A stretch of DNA of 64,000 nucleotides from Vibrio sp. ED004 (GTDB taxonomy: Bacteria; Pseudomonadota; Gammaproteobacteria; Enterobacterales; Vibrionaceae): positions 186,001-250,000 of the forward strand of contig NZ_CP066150.1 of assembly GCF_023206395.1 (NCBI RefSeq), written 5' to 3'. Shown here one piece after another: positions 45,521 through 54,103 of this stretch. How positions within the stretch are numbered: position 1 is the stretch's first letter; each line of letters starts with the position of its first letter. The notes under the pieces were generated by a model. That model made no database searches. It saw only the letters and a program-made list of their open reading frames with translations, and was not told the DNA's origin. The translations under genes were made by a program, and so were the position numbers.

Positions 45521-45535
45521 TGAACGCGCGTGCAA
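45521..45535. promoter_or_regulatory. Candidate LacI-family operator upstream of the ABC operon
   Basis: TGAACGCGCGTGCAA, 35 bases before the start of the solute-binding protein gene, 14 of 15 bases identical to the site at 43887-43901. Confidence 0.55.
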
Positions 45536-45569
45536 TAACGCTCAATTTATCAAAGAAAGGGAGAACGTC

Positions 45570-46790
45570 ATGTTCCGAAAAGCAATCATTGCCTCAGCAA
45601 TTCTCGCCACAACACCATTGGTCAATGCAAGTGAACTGGTCATTGCAAGTCGTGATAGCAGCTATGGCGAAGCCATGGAATTTGTCGTGAGTGAATACAA
45701 CAAGGTTAAGCCAGAGACGAAGGTGACCTTGGTTAAACGCCCAACTAAAGGACTGTATGAAAGTACGGTTCTTTCTATGCGTGAGCAAACGGGCCATTAT
45801 GATGTGATCCTTATGGACGATACGTGGGCGCCTGAATTTTTAACCAATCAATGGTTAGCACCACTGTCTAGCTCAGTGGAGGATACTGACTTTGTTCAAG
45901 CGTCATTTGATATTGGACGCTACCCAGATGCAAGCGGCCCAGCTTATGCGATGCCAATGGTGGGGAACGTAGCGATGTTCGCATGGAATCGCGCTGAATT
46001 TGCGAAACATGATCTTTCAGAGCCAACGTCATGGACAGACGTGCTCAACTCAGCAAAAGCCATCAGTGAATCAAGTGAAACTAATGGCGTGGTTTTTCGT
46101 GGCGTAAAGGGCAACCCTATCGTGACGGGTTTCCTACCTGTACTTTGGGGATATGGTGCTGATGTGGTCGACAAGAATGGCCGCTCAACACTCGACTCTA
46201 AAGAGGCCGTTGAAGCATTAGAAACCTTCCTTGCAATGAAGCAATTTGCGCCAAGAGGCGTCGATGTTTACAACGCTGATGAAGTACGTGATTCCCTACA
46301 GAAAGGGACAGCGGCCATGGCGATTGAAGTATGGCCAGCCTGGGTGCCTAACCTAGACAACGCTGACGTATCTAACGTTGTGGGCGATATGGAGATCATG
46401 GCGCCGCCAGCAGAAGTCGGAAGCCCTGCGCCAATGCTAGGTATTTGGCAGCTAGCCATTCCTTCTGATTCAAACAACAAGCAAGAAGCTGAGGCTTTCT
46501 TAAAATTTGCAACCAGCGCCGATATTCAAAAAGCACTCGCTCTCGACTACGGCATGCCACCAACGCGTAACAGCATTTACTTTAATGACGAAGTGGTGAG
46601 CAAGTATCGTTGGTATCCACAACAAGCCAAAGCACTCTCTACGGGTAAGGCGCGACCTAGAATCCATAACTGGGCGGAAGTGGAAAGTATCTTAGGTGAC
46701 TTCTTACAGTTAGCGATGATGGGACAAATGACTGCTGAGCAAGCCCTTAAGCAAGCTCATACCCGCATCAATCGTATTGTTAAATCATAA
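45570..46790 (+). CDS. ABC transporter extracellular solute-binding protein (sugar type)
   Basis: A 406-residue periplasmic binding protein of the MalE/UgpB class: signal peptide ending near TPLVNAS, then ELVIASRDSSYGEAMEF, YDVILMDDTWAPEFL and GNVAMFAWNRAEF typical of cluster B receptors. It delivers a sugar or sugar-like phosphate to the permeases that follow. The ribosome site AAAGGGAG is strong. A stem at 46806-46842 separates it from the permease genes, the usual way of making more receptor than channel. The ligand is unknown. Confidence 0.9.
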   Translation: MFRKAIIASAILATTPLVNASELVIASRDSSYGEAMEFVVSEYNKVKPETKVTLVKRPTKGLYESTVLSMREQTGHYDVILMDDTWAPEFLTNQWLAPLSSSVEDTDFVQASFDIGRYPDASGPAYAMPMVGNVAMFAWNRAEFAKHDLSEPTSWTDVLNSAKAISESSETNGVVFRGVKGNPIVTGFLPVLWGYGADVVDKNGRSTLDSKEAVEALETFLAMKQFAPRGVDVYNADEVRDSLQKGTAAMAIEVWPAWVPNLDNADVSNVVGDMEIMAPPAEVGSPAPMLGIWQLAIPSDSNNKQEAEAFLKFATSADIQKALALDYGMPPTRNSIYFNDEVVSKYRWYPQQAKALSTGKARPRIHNWAEVESILGDFLQLAMMGQMTAEQALKQAHTRINRIVKS

Positions 46791-46805
46791 TCATTCATAA
46801 TAAAT

Positions 46806-46842
46806 GCCATCGGTATTGACCAGTGTCGTTGATGCCGATGGC
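46806..46842 (+). other. Intra-operon hairpin after the solute-binding protein gene
   Basis: GCCATCGG and CCGATGGC flank a 21-base loop region, without a following T-run. It is probably a 3'-stabilising or attenuating hairpin that raises receptor mRNA over permease mRNA. Confidence 0.55.
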
Positions 46843-46859
46843 TGCTTTTAGGCTTTTGT

Positions 46860-47729
46860 ATGTTGTTTGAAAATCGTAAGCAGCTCGCTGTGTTGTTGCT
46901 CCCTGCAATGCTTGTGCTTGGCTTACTCACGGTCTACCCAATTTTGTCGGTGCTTTACAATGCGTTCTTCAGCTTAGACAGCGAGCGTGCTAGCTATCAA
47001 TTCATTGGCTTCGCGAATTTCAGCGAACTCTTCAATGACTTCTTCTTCATCGCTGCGATAAAAAACACGTTCGTTTTTACACTGGTAGCCTCAACCGCTC
47101 AGGTGCTACTTGGTTTGGCATTAGCCTTGCTGTTTCATCGCCAATTTCCTGGCCGACGATTCGCTCTGCCCATTATCATCTACCCGATGATGATTTCGAC
47201 CTTAGTTTGCTCTTCTATATGGCGTTCTTGGTACCACTATGATTTCGGCCTGCTGAACGCCGTTTTGGTGTCAATCGGGCTGCCTGCCCAAGAGTGGTTG
47301 TTTAACCCAGACTTAGCTCTATTTGCCATTGCCATGGTTGATACTTGGCAGTGGACGCCAATGGCATTTCTCATCATTCTCGCGGGACTGCAATCGGTGC
47401 CGAAAGACATCAATGAAGCCGCGATGATCGATGGAGCAAAAGGTTGGAAGTCGACGTTTTACATCACCTTACCACTCATTCAGAAACAGATTTTACTAGC
47501 CTTTCTTCTGCGTTCTATCGACACCTTTAAGCTGTTTGACAAGGTGTACGTGATGACGGGAGGAGGCCCGGGGAACGCCACCGAGACCTTATCGATGTTT
47601 GTCTACAAATACGGTTTCCGATTCTTTGACTTAGGAATGGCAAGCGCCTCATCACTGGTCATGCTCGCTATCTCACTCTCTATGACTCTTATCTATGCGA
47701 AACGCGTAATGAAAGGAGGCAAAAAATGA
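46860..47729 (+). CDS. Sugar ABC transporter permease (MalF/UgpA type)
   Basis: A 289-residue protein with six membrane segments and the EAA loop EAAMIDGAKGWKSTFYITLP that contacts the ATPase. It overlaps the second permease by 4 bases (ATGA). Together with the next two genes it forms a complete CUT1-family importer in the inner membrane. Confidence 0.9.
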   Translation: MLFENRKQLAVLLLPAMLVLGLLTVYPILSVLYNAFFSLDSERASYQFIGFANFSELFNDFFFIAAIKNTFVFTLVASTAQVLLGLALALLFHRQFPGRRFALPIIIYPMMISTLVCSSIWRSWYHYDFGLLNAVLVSIGLPAQEWLFNPDLALFAIAMVDTWQWTPMAFLIILAGLQSVPKDINEAAMIDGAKGWKSTFYITLPLIQKQILLAFLLRSIDTFKLFDKVYVMTGGGPGNATETLSMFVYKYGFRFFDLGMASASSLVMLAISLSMTLIYAKRVMKGGKK

Positions 47730-48538
47730 ATACACGCCTTCATACTTTTTTCGTCTGGGCTGCGACCGGTTTATTTATACTCCCGATCATTTGGATGTTC
47801 GGTACCGCCTTTAAGTCACCCTCGGAAATCTTGCATTCTGGGGCCGCATTATTGCCTTCGACACTGAGCTTCGACTCCTTTCTAAAGGTATGGCAAGGGG
47901 AGCTGTTTACTCTAATCAGTAACACCGTGCTGGTATCGCTATCTGCAACGGTGGTTTCCGTCATTGTGGCATTCTTCGCGGCTTACGCGTTGGTTCGATA
48001 CCGCTTTCCAGCCAAACTGGACAACCTGTTTTTGTTGTCGGTGTTAATCATCAAAATGATGCCACCGATTGTGGTGGCTATTCCGTTGTACTCGTTAATG
48101 AACCAGTTCGGGTTGCTAAATAGCAAACTTGGGCTGGTATTGGCGTATCAGGTTTACACCCTGCCCTTTTGTATCTGGATGCTGTTGGGCTTCATTCGTG
48201 ACGTCCCTTTAGAGATCGAAGAAGCAGGCTCAATGGATGGCGCTCATTTATTCAAACGCCTTCAATATATTGTATTTCCACTCTGTGCCCCTGGTCTGGT
48301 CGCGACGTCTATTTTCGCCATGATTTTGGGATGGAACGAGTTTTTATTCTCTCTTCTTTTCGTACACACACCAGACAAATTTACCATCCCGCTGTTCATT
48401 TCTAACTTCATGACAGAAGACGGCACCGCATGGGGCGAGCTTATGGTGATAGGCATTATCTCCTCTGTTCCTATGCTTTTTCTTGCCAGCTATATGCAGA
48501 AGTACCTGCTGCGCGGCTTTTCGATGGGCCTGAAATAG
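47726..48538 (+). CDS. Carbohydrate ABC transporter permease (MalG/UgpE type)
   Basis: A 270-residue protein with six membrane segments and the EAA-type loop EIEEAGSMDGAHLFKRLQYI. It starts inside the end of the preceding gene and ends 22 bases before the ATPase gene. Confidence 0.9.
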   Translation: MNTRLHTFFVWAATGLFILPIIWMFGTAFKSPSEILHSGAALLPSTLSFDSFLKVWQGELFTLISNTVLVSLSATVVSVIVAFFAAYALVRYRFPAKLDNLFLLSVLIIKMMPPIVVAIPLYSLMNQFGLLNSKLGLVLAYQVYTLPFCIWMLLGFIRDVPLEIEEAGSMDGAHLFKRLQYIVFPLCAPGLVATSIFAMILGWNEFLFSLLFVHTPDKFTIPLFISNFMTEDGTAWGELMVIGIISSVPMLFLASYMQKYLLRGFSMGLK

Positions 48539-48560
48539 GGATTGAAATAAGGAATTACTC

Positions 48561-49601
48561 ATGACAAAACTAAAACTAAAAAATATCCATAAAACCTACG
48601 GTGACCACATTGTGATCCCTGAGGTTAACTTGACCATCAACGACGGTGAATTTGTCGTGTTTGTAGGCCCATCAGGTTGCGGAAAATCGACGCTTCTTCG
48701 CATGATTGCTGGTTTAGAAAGCATTACCAAGGGCACTATGACGCTCAACGAGCATATTTTGAATCGCGTACACCCTTCTGAGCGTGAAGTTGCGATGGTA
48801 TTTCAGTCGTACGCCCTCTATCCGCACATGACGGTAAAAAAGAACATTGGCTTTCCGCTCAAGATGGCAGGGGAATCCAAAGAAACCATCGATTCATTGG
48901 TGCAATCCACAGCCGAAAGCCTGCAACTCACTCCCCTTCTAGAGCGCTTACCCAGTGAGCTCTCTGGTGGGCAAAAACAACGAGTAGCCATTGGCCGAGC
49001 CATTGTAAGAAACCCTGAACTTTTCCTATTTGATGAACCACTGTCTAATCTAGATGCAAAACTGCGCAGTGAAATGCGCCTTTACTTGAAACAGCTACAC
49101 CAGAAGCTCAAGTCCACTATGATTTACGTGACCCATGATCAAGTTGAAGCCATGACACTGGCGGACAAAATCGTAGTGCTTAACAAAGGCTCGATTGAGC
49201 AAATAGGAACGCCTGAAGAGCTGTATAACAGGCCACAGAATAAATTCGTTGCCTCATTCATTGGCTCGCCAGTCATGAACTTTCTACCAGCTGACACCTA
49301 TGAGGCGCTTACTCATCAAGGCATAGTGCCAAAAGGGTCAGCATCCGTCGGACTGCGCCCTAGTCAGGTTTGTGTCGACTCCATTAACCCTAGTTGCACA
49401 ATGACTGTAGAAGTCATGGAACCACTTGGTTATGCCCGACTCTATTATGGGCATTTGAACGGTTCAGCCTTCATTGTAGAAAGTGATGAACTGTATGACG
49501 TGGGTGACGCTCTGCCTATAAACCTGCCTGATTCAGTGCAACATTGGTTTGGCGACAATGAAGAACGAGTACTTGATGTCGAGGTGTCTCATGCCGCGTG
49601 A
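48561..49601 (+). CDS. ABC transporter ATP-binding protein (UgpC/MalK type)
   Basis: A 346-residue ATPase: Walker [10 protein letters not shown], signature [15 protein letters not shown], Walker [16 protein letters not shown]-loop [10 protein letters not shown], and a C-terminal TOBE-like regulatory domain beginning near VGLRPSQVC. It drives the sugar-type importer encoded upstream and overlaps the MBL-fold gene by 11 bases. Confidence 0.92.
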   Translation: MTKLKLKNIHKTYGDHIVIPEVNLTINDGEFVVFVGPSGCGKSTLLRMIAGLESITKGTMTLNEHILNRVHPSEREVAMVFQSYALYPHMTVKKNIGFPLKMAGESKETIDSLVQSTAESLQLTPLLERLPSELSGGQKQRVAIGRAIVRNPELFLFDEPLSNLDAKLRSEMRLYLKQLHQKLKSTMIYVTHDQVEAMTLADKIVVLNKGSIEQIGTPEELYNRPQNKFVASFIGSPVMNFLPADTYEALTHQGIVPKGSASVGLRPSQVCVDSINPSCTMTVEVMEPLGYARLYYGHLNGSAFIVESDELYDVGDALPINLPDSVQHWFGDNEERVLDVEVSHAA

Positions 49602-50355
49602 TTTTAAGGTACACACACTTGGGGTTGGGGATGCTTATGATGGAGGGCATACCAACGCCAGTGTTATCGTCGAGCAAAGCGAATACACATTATTAGTTGA
49701 CTGCGGCCCAACAGTGCCGGCCGCCCTATTTCGCTGCAATATAAGCTGCCATGAACTTGATGCTATCTACATTACCCATTCGCACCCCGATCACTGCTTG
49801 GGATTAACCACACTACTCAATTGGATGGACTCAAAACAACGCTCACGACCAATTCAAATCATTGTTCAACGTGAACAAAAGGCGATTATCGAATCTTTAG
49901 CTCGTTTTGCACATTGGCCTGTTGATGCCTTGGGTTATGAGATCGAATGGTGTGAGAGTGAAACGTTAACGACGATTGGACCTTGGGATGCTCAAACCGC
50001 ACCGACACAGCATGCCGTCAGTAACTTGAGCCTGCATTTGACCTCCTCTCTAGGCTATCAACTGCTCTACTCTGGTGATGGTCAATTAACTGGGAAGAGC
50101 TTACAACTGGCCTGTGAAAGCGATCTAGTCTTTGCAGAATGCGAGACGATCGAACCTCATGCCAGTCACGGTTCGTGGACACAACTCTCCAGTGTTGAAG
50201 TAAAACCTGGCAGCCAGTGGAAGCTCTATCACATAGAACCAGCGGTACGCTCACCACTTTCAATTGCAATCCATCATCGTACTGAGTTTGAATTGGCAAA
50301 AGAGGGCGAAATTCTGGTTGCTATCAATCATTGGGGAAACGGTAATGTCGCTTAA
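49591..50355 (+). CDS. MBL-fold metal-dependent hydrolase (PhnP/RNase Z-like)
   Basis: A 254-residue metallo-beta-lactamase-fold enzyme. The metal motif is THSHPDH (His63, His65, Asp67, His68), with further metal-binding candidates downstream: His145-like in TQHAVSN and the aspartate in YSGDGQ. The N-terminal [15 protein letters not shown] and [13 protein letters not shown] are typical of the PhnP/RNase Z/arylsulfatase branch, which includes a cyclic-phosphate phosphodiesterase (PhnP). I start at ATG 49591 (GAGG six bases upstream). In this operon it might open an imported cyclic phosphate; that is inference. Confidence 0.82.
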   Translation: MPRDFKVHTLGVGDAYDGGHTNASVIVEQSEYTLLVDCGPTVPAALFRCNISCHELDAIYITHSHPDHCLGLTTLLNWMDSKQRSRPIQIIVQREQKAIIESLARFAHWPVDALGYEIEWCESETLTTIGPWDAQTAPTQHAVSNLSLHLTSSLGYQLLYSGDGQLTGKSLQLACESDLVFAECETIEPHASHGSWTQLSSVEVKPGSQWKLYHIEPAVRSPLSIAIHHRTEFELAKEGEILVAINHWGNGNVA

Positions 50356-51217
50356 TCAACCAAGTTTAAACTACTCAAACCCAAATCAAGTTCAATCATG
50401 TGACGAACTTAATGCCATGTTAAACGCCGTTATCGAGATAGCTAACGACGCGGCAACCATTGCAATGAGATGGTTCAACAATCGACATGATCTGTCAGTG
50501 GAGTCAAAGGGACACCACGACTGGGTATCTGAAGCTGACCGAGAGGTAGAACAGTTCATTCGACAGGCACTAAGCCACGCTTATCCTACGCATCACTTCT
50601 TTGGCGAGGAGCTTGGTGGGGAGTTAATCGCCCCTTGCTGGGTAATAGACCCCATTGATGGCACGACAAATTTTCTCTACGGGCATGGCGATTTTGTTAT
50701 TAGCATCGCCTTTCTAGACCAAGATGGCGCGTGTGTTGGCGTGATCGCAAACCCAATACAAAAGCGAGTGGTCGTCGCCAGTCGCGGGCAAGGAGCCTAC
50801 GAAATTAAGAATGGAGAGACCCGCCCTTTAAGGCCAAGGCCACTTTCAGACAAAGAGTTAGTCATAGGGCTAAATCTTAATTACCAACCAAAGGTAGCCA
50901 ACGGCTACTTACGCAACACAGAATGGCTCATTGAGAACGGCCATCAGGTTCGAGTGAGTGGTTCCGCTGCTTGGTCAATGACACAAGTAGCCTGCGGAGA
51001 ACTGGACGGATGCTACATGGGACACGTGTATATTTGGGATGTTCTCGCGGCCCAATTAATCTGCGCCGAAGCAGACTTAGTGGTAGCCCCGTCACTCACC
51101 ACCACTTATACTGGCCCAGTGTGGGCATGGCCCAAAGGGTCAATACTGGAACAATTGTGCCAGCCACCTGATGGCCGCGATGTAAACCAGAAAGTTCGAA
51201 AGGAGTCCGTTTATTAA
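50345..51217 (+). CDS. Inositol monophosphatase family protein
   Basis: A 290-residue IMPase-fold enzyme. The metal-binding motifs are present: FFGEELGGE (Glu88/Glu89), WVIDPIDGTTNF (Asp102, Asp105) and YIWDVLAAQL near the C-terminus. Family members remove phosphate from inositol phosphates, histidinol phosphate, PAP or fructose bisphosphate. The ATG at 50345 overlaps the MBL gene by 11 bases. Linked to a PI-PLC-like enzyme and importer, myo-inositol phosphate is an attractive substrate, but it is not proven. Confidence 0.88.
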   Translation: MSLNQPSLNYSNPNQVQSCDELNAMLNAVIEIANDAATIAMRWFNNRHDLSVESKGHHDWVSEADREVEQFIRQALSHAYPTHHFFGEELGGELIAPCWVIDPIDGTTNFLYGHGDFVISIAFLDQDGACVGVIANPIQKRVVVASRGQGAYEIKNGETRPLRPRPLSDKELVIGLNLNYQPKVANGYLRNTEWLIENGHQVRVSGSAAWSMTQVACGELDGCYMGHVYIWDVLAAQLICAEADLVVAPSLTTTYTGPVWAWPKGSILEQLCQPPDGRDVNQKVRKESVY

Positions 51218-52226
51218 TAGCACGAAAAAGACCGTTACCGCACTAGATGTTGCCGAGCATGTTGGCGTCTCACGATCCGCTGTTTCAAGAGCATTTACCG
51301 AAGGTGCAAGCATTCAAGCCGACAAACGAGATCGAATTCTTGAGGCGGCAAAGACACTTGGCTATCAACCCAACTTCTTTGCTCGAACCTTGAGTACCCC
51401 TGCACAAAAAAAACGGTCAAACTTGATAGCCATATTGATCAGCGACTTTTCAAACCCGTATCAGTCGCATTTGTTTGAGGTCCTCTCCAACATACTTCAA
51501 CAACATGGCAAGCAGCCTATGCTACTCAACGTTAAGCACGAGCAGGATTTAGAGCAAGCCATATTACGCCTCTCTGGTTATCAGGTTGATGGCGTAATTG
51601 CTGTCGCAGGATCTCTCCCTGTCGAGGGGTTTGAACAATGCCTAAGGCTCTCTCTCCCCCTTGTGACATTGGGACGAGCGGACGAACGAGGCATCATTCC
51701 CTCTGTTCAAACCGACAATGTTCAAGCTGGTCGCCTTGCTGCTGAACACTTGATTCGCCTAGGTATAACAAAGCTCGGATTTATTGCTGGCCGGCAAGAC
51801 GGGTCAGCCTCAAATGAACGCTATCAAGGCTTTAAAAACGTCGTTGAAGAGCAGCTTGGCTTTATCCCTGAACGTTTGTGCGCGCAAAGCTACGGCTATT
51901 CAGCCGGTTTTGAGTTGGCTATGCGAGAGATAGAAGCCATTCGTGAGCTTGACGGCATTTTTTGCGCTTCAGATGCACTCGCTATGGGCGTCTTGGACAG
52001 CTGTCGCGATATTGCTCGTATACCAGTGCCAGAGCAGTTAAGAATCGTTGGCTGTGATAATGTTCCCCAAGCGGCGTGGCAGGGCTATCAGCTCACAACC
52101 ATTGCCCAACCGGTCAATGAGATAGCCAAAACCGTGATGGAAAAGCTCAACCAGATCTGGTCAAATCAACACGGTACTCAAACTTACACCCGCATTTCTC
52201 CCGTATTGAAGGTACGTAGAACCTGA
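51213..52226 (+). CDS. LacI-family transcriptional regulator, apparently starting at ATT
   Basis: A 337-residue regulator with a complete N-terminal helix-turn-helix (TALDVAEHVGVSRSAVSRAF and hinge ILEAAKTLGYQPN) and a periplasmic-binding-like sensor domain (NLIAILISDFSNPYQS onward). The frame is open from 51186 but has no ATG, GTG or TTG before 51390, which lies past the DNA-binding domain. ATT at 51213 has a perfect AGGAG seven bases upstream (51201-51205) and overlaps the previous stop, so it is the best start. It likely controls the PI-PLC gene and its own operon. Confidence 0.85.
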   Translation: MNSTKKTVTALDVAEHVGVSRSAVSRAFTEGASIQADKRDRILEAAKTLGYQPNFFARTLSTPAQKKRSNLIAILISDFSNPYQSHLFEVLSNILQQHGKQPMLLNVKHEQDLEQAILRLSGYQVDGVIAVAGSLPVEGFEQCLRLSLPLVTLGRADERGIIPSVQTDNVQAGRLAAEHLIRLGITKLGFIAGRQDGSASNERYQGFKNVVEEQLGFIPERLCAQSYGYSAGFELAMREIEAIRELDGIFCASDALAMGVLDSCRDIARIPVPEQLRIVGCDNVPQAAWQGYQLTTIAQPVNEIAKTVMEKLNQIWSNQHGTQTYTRISPVLKVRRT

Positions 52227-52309
52227 TCTGGCATTTATTCAGGCTCTTAAATGTCAGGCTGTGTATAAGCGATTACAGTTGAAGCCAGCTGTTAATTGTT
52301 GCCATTCGT

Positions 52310-52999
52310 TCACATAGGTGCATTTGCATCTGCTTGGTTCTCTGGCATCGCATCGATGAACGCGGGTAACTGATTGCACGCTTCAACAATCGAGTTAATC
52401 AGCGGATAAGGCGACATATCAACGCCAAAACGCAGTGCATTGTAGACTTGCGGTACTAAACAAATATCGACGATACAAGGGGAATCAGTGAGGCTATACA
52501 CCGAATCGCCATGTGCTTTTCTGTGCTTTGCTAGCTTCTCTTCTAAAGCATGGAAACCTTGGTTCATCCAGTGATGAAGCCATTCCATTTTCGCATCTTG
52601 TTCACACGACAATTCTCGCTCCAAATACTGCAACACACGCAAGTTATTGAGAGGATGAATTTCCATCGCAATATCCTGCGCCATTGCCAACGCTTGATAG
52701 CGAAGTGGTGTTTGCTCAGGAATCAACAAGGAATCTGGGCTGCTCTCACACAAATAGCTTTCATCCAAGTATTGTAAAATCGTCAGCGACTGATTGAGTT
52801 GAACGTCACCATCCAGCAGCACTGGCACTAATTCACTGGCATTGAGCTCGCGATATTGTGGGTCATGCTGCTCGCCGCCATTACGCACCAAATGCACCGA
52901 TTTCGACTCATAGCTGAGTTGCTTTAGGTTCAATCCAATACGCACCCGATAGGCTGCGGAAGAGCGCCAATAACCATAGAGTGTGACCTTCTTGTTCAT
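52310..52999 (-). CDS. maiA: Maleylacetoacetate isomerase (zeta-class glutathione transferase)
   Basis: A 229-residue GST-fold enzyme with the zeta-class motif YWRSSAAYRVRIGLNLK near residue 10 and the SELVPVLLDGD / NQSLTILQYLDE glutathione-site region. It isomerises maleylacetoacetate to fumarylacetoacetate using glutathione. The usual SSCS/SSAA element is SSAA here. It is the last gene of hpd-hmgA-fahA-maiA. Confidence 0.92.
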   Translation of the reverse strand: MNKKVTLYGYWRSSAAYRVRIGLNLKQLSYESKSVHLVRNGGEQHDPQYRELNASELVPVLLDGDVQLNQSLTILQYLDESYLCESSPDSLLIPEQTPLRYQALAMAQDIAMEIHPLNNLRVLQYLERELSCEQDAKMEWLHHWMNQGFHALEEKLAKHRKAHGDSVYSLTDSPCIVDICLVPQVYNALRFGVDMSPYPLINSIVEACNQLPAFIDAMPENQADANAPM

Positions 53000-53053
53000 A
53001 AAGAGCCCTCGTTCATAACGTGCCTCTGTGCAGCTTTACTCTTGTCACTGTCA

Positions 53054-54091
53054 TTAGCGTGGTCGATATTGACTGACTTTTTGGTCAATCGCGCCAAAGA
53101 TCGAGTCACCTGCCGCGTCGAACATCTCAAGCTTGATCGAATCACCAAACGACATGAATTGAGTTGAAGGCTTACCATCACGAATCGTCTCTATCATGCG
53201 TACTTCAGCAATGCATGAATAGCCTACGCCGCCCTCGGCAATTGAGGTTCCGTGGTCAGTGCCTTGCTTATTGGAAACCGTGCCCGAGCCAATGATCGCA
53301 CCGGCCGACAATGGACGAGTTTTCGCAGCGTGAACAACTAATTCTGCAAAATTGAAAGTCATATCGACGCCTGCATTTGGACAACCAAAAGGTGTGTCGT
53401 TGTAGGTTGAAGTCAGTGGCAGGTGTACCTTACTGCCTTTCCACTCTTCACCTAGCTCATCAGGCGTAACGGCAACCGGAGAGAACGCTGAAGAGGGTTT
53501 AGACTGGAAGAAACCAAAGCCCTTGGCAAGCTCAGCAGGAATCAAACCACGCAGCGACACATCGTTCACTAACATCAGCAGACGAATCGAATCATGCGCT
53601 TGCTTAGCACTAGCCCCCATTGGCACATCTCCAGTGACAACCGCGACTTCCCCCTCAAAATCGATACCCCATTCGTCACTGGCAAATTCAATATTGTCAC
53701 GTGGCCCGATAAACGCATCTGAGCCGCCTTGATACATGAGTGGATCAACCCAGAAGCTCTCTGGCATTTCAGCACCACGAGCCTTACGAACCAGTTCAAC
53801 GTGGTTTACATATGCGCTGCCATCTGCCCATTGATAAGCGCGTGGCAATGGTGATTCACAATACTGTGTGGCAAACACTTCACTGCCCGTCACATGCCCG
53901 TTATTTAACGAGGTGTATAACTCTTCTAACTGAGGCGCAACACTGTCCCAGTTATCCAAGGCTACCTGCATGGTTGGCGCCAGATGCATCGCGTGGAAGA
54001 TTTCGGTGGCAGGTACACACTGTTTGAGATCTTTACTCACGACCATCAATAGGCCATCACGAGTACTATTTTTCTTGGTTGCTAATTTCAT
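53054..54091 (-). CDS. fahA: Fumarylacetoacetate hydrolase family protein
   Basis: A 345-residue protein with an N-terminal domain (KLATKKNSTRDGLLMVVSKD) and the FAH catalytic core: YQGGSDAFIGPRDNI, WGIDFEGEVAVVTGDVPMG with metal-binding acidic residues, and GAIIGSGTVSNKQG. It hydrolyses fumarylacetoacetate to fumarate and acetoacetate, the last step of tyrosine breakdown. AGGGG lies eight bases before ATG 54091. It starts 12 bases after hmgA and precedes maiA. Confidence 0.92.
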   Translation of the reverse strand: MKLATKKNSTRDGLLMVVSKDLKQCVPATEIFHAMHLAPTMQVALDNWDSVAPQLEELYTSLNNGHVTGSEVFATQYCESPLPRAYQWADGSAYVNHVELVRKARGAEMPESFWVDPLMYQGGSDAFIGPRDNIEFASDEWGIDFEGEVAVVTGDVPMGASAKQAHDSIRLLMLVNDVSLRGLIPAELAKGFGFFQSKPSSAFSPVAVTPDELGEEWKGSKVHLPLTSTYNDTPFGCPNAGVDMTFNFAELVVHAAKTRPLSAGAIIGSGTVSNKQGTDHGTSIAEGGVGYSCIAEVRMIETIRDGKPSTQFMSFGDSIKLEMFDAAGDSIFGAIDQKVSQYRPR

Positions 54092-54103
54092 CCTTGTTGC
54101 CCC

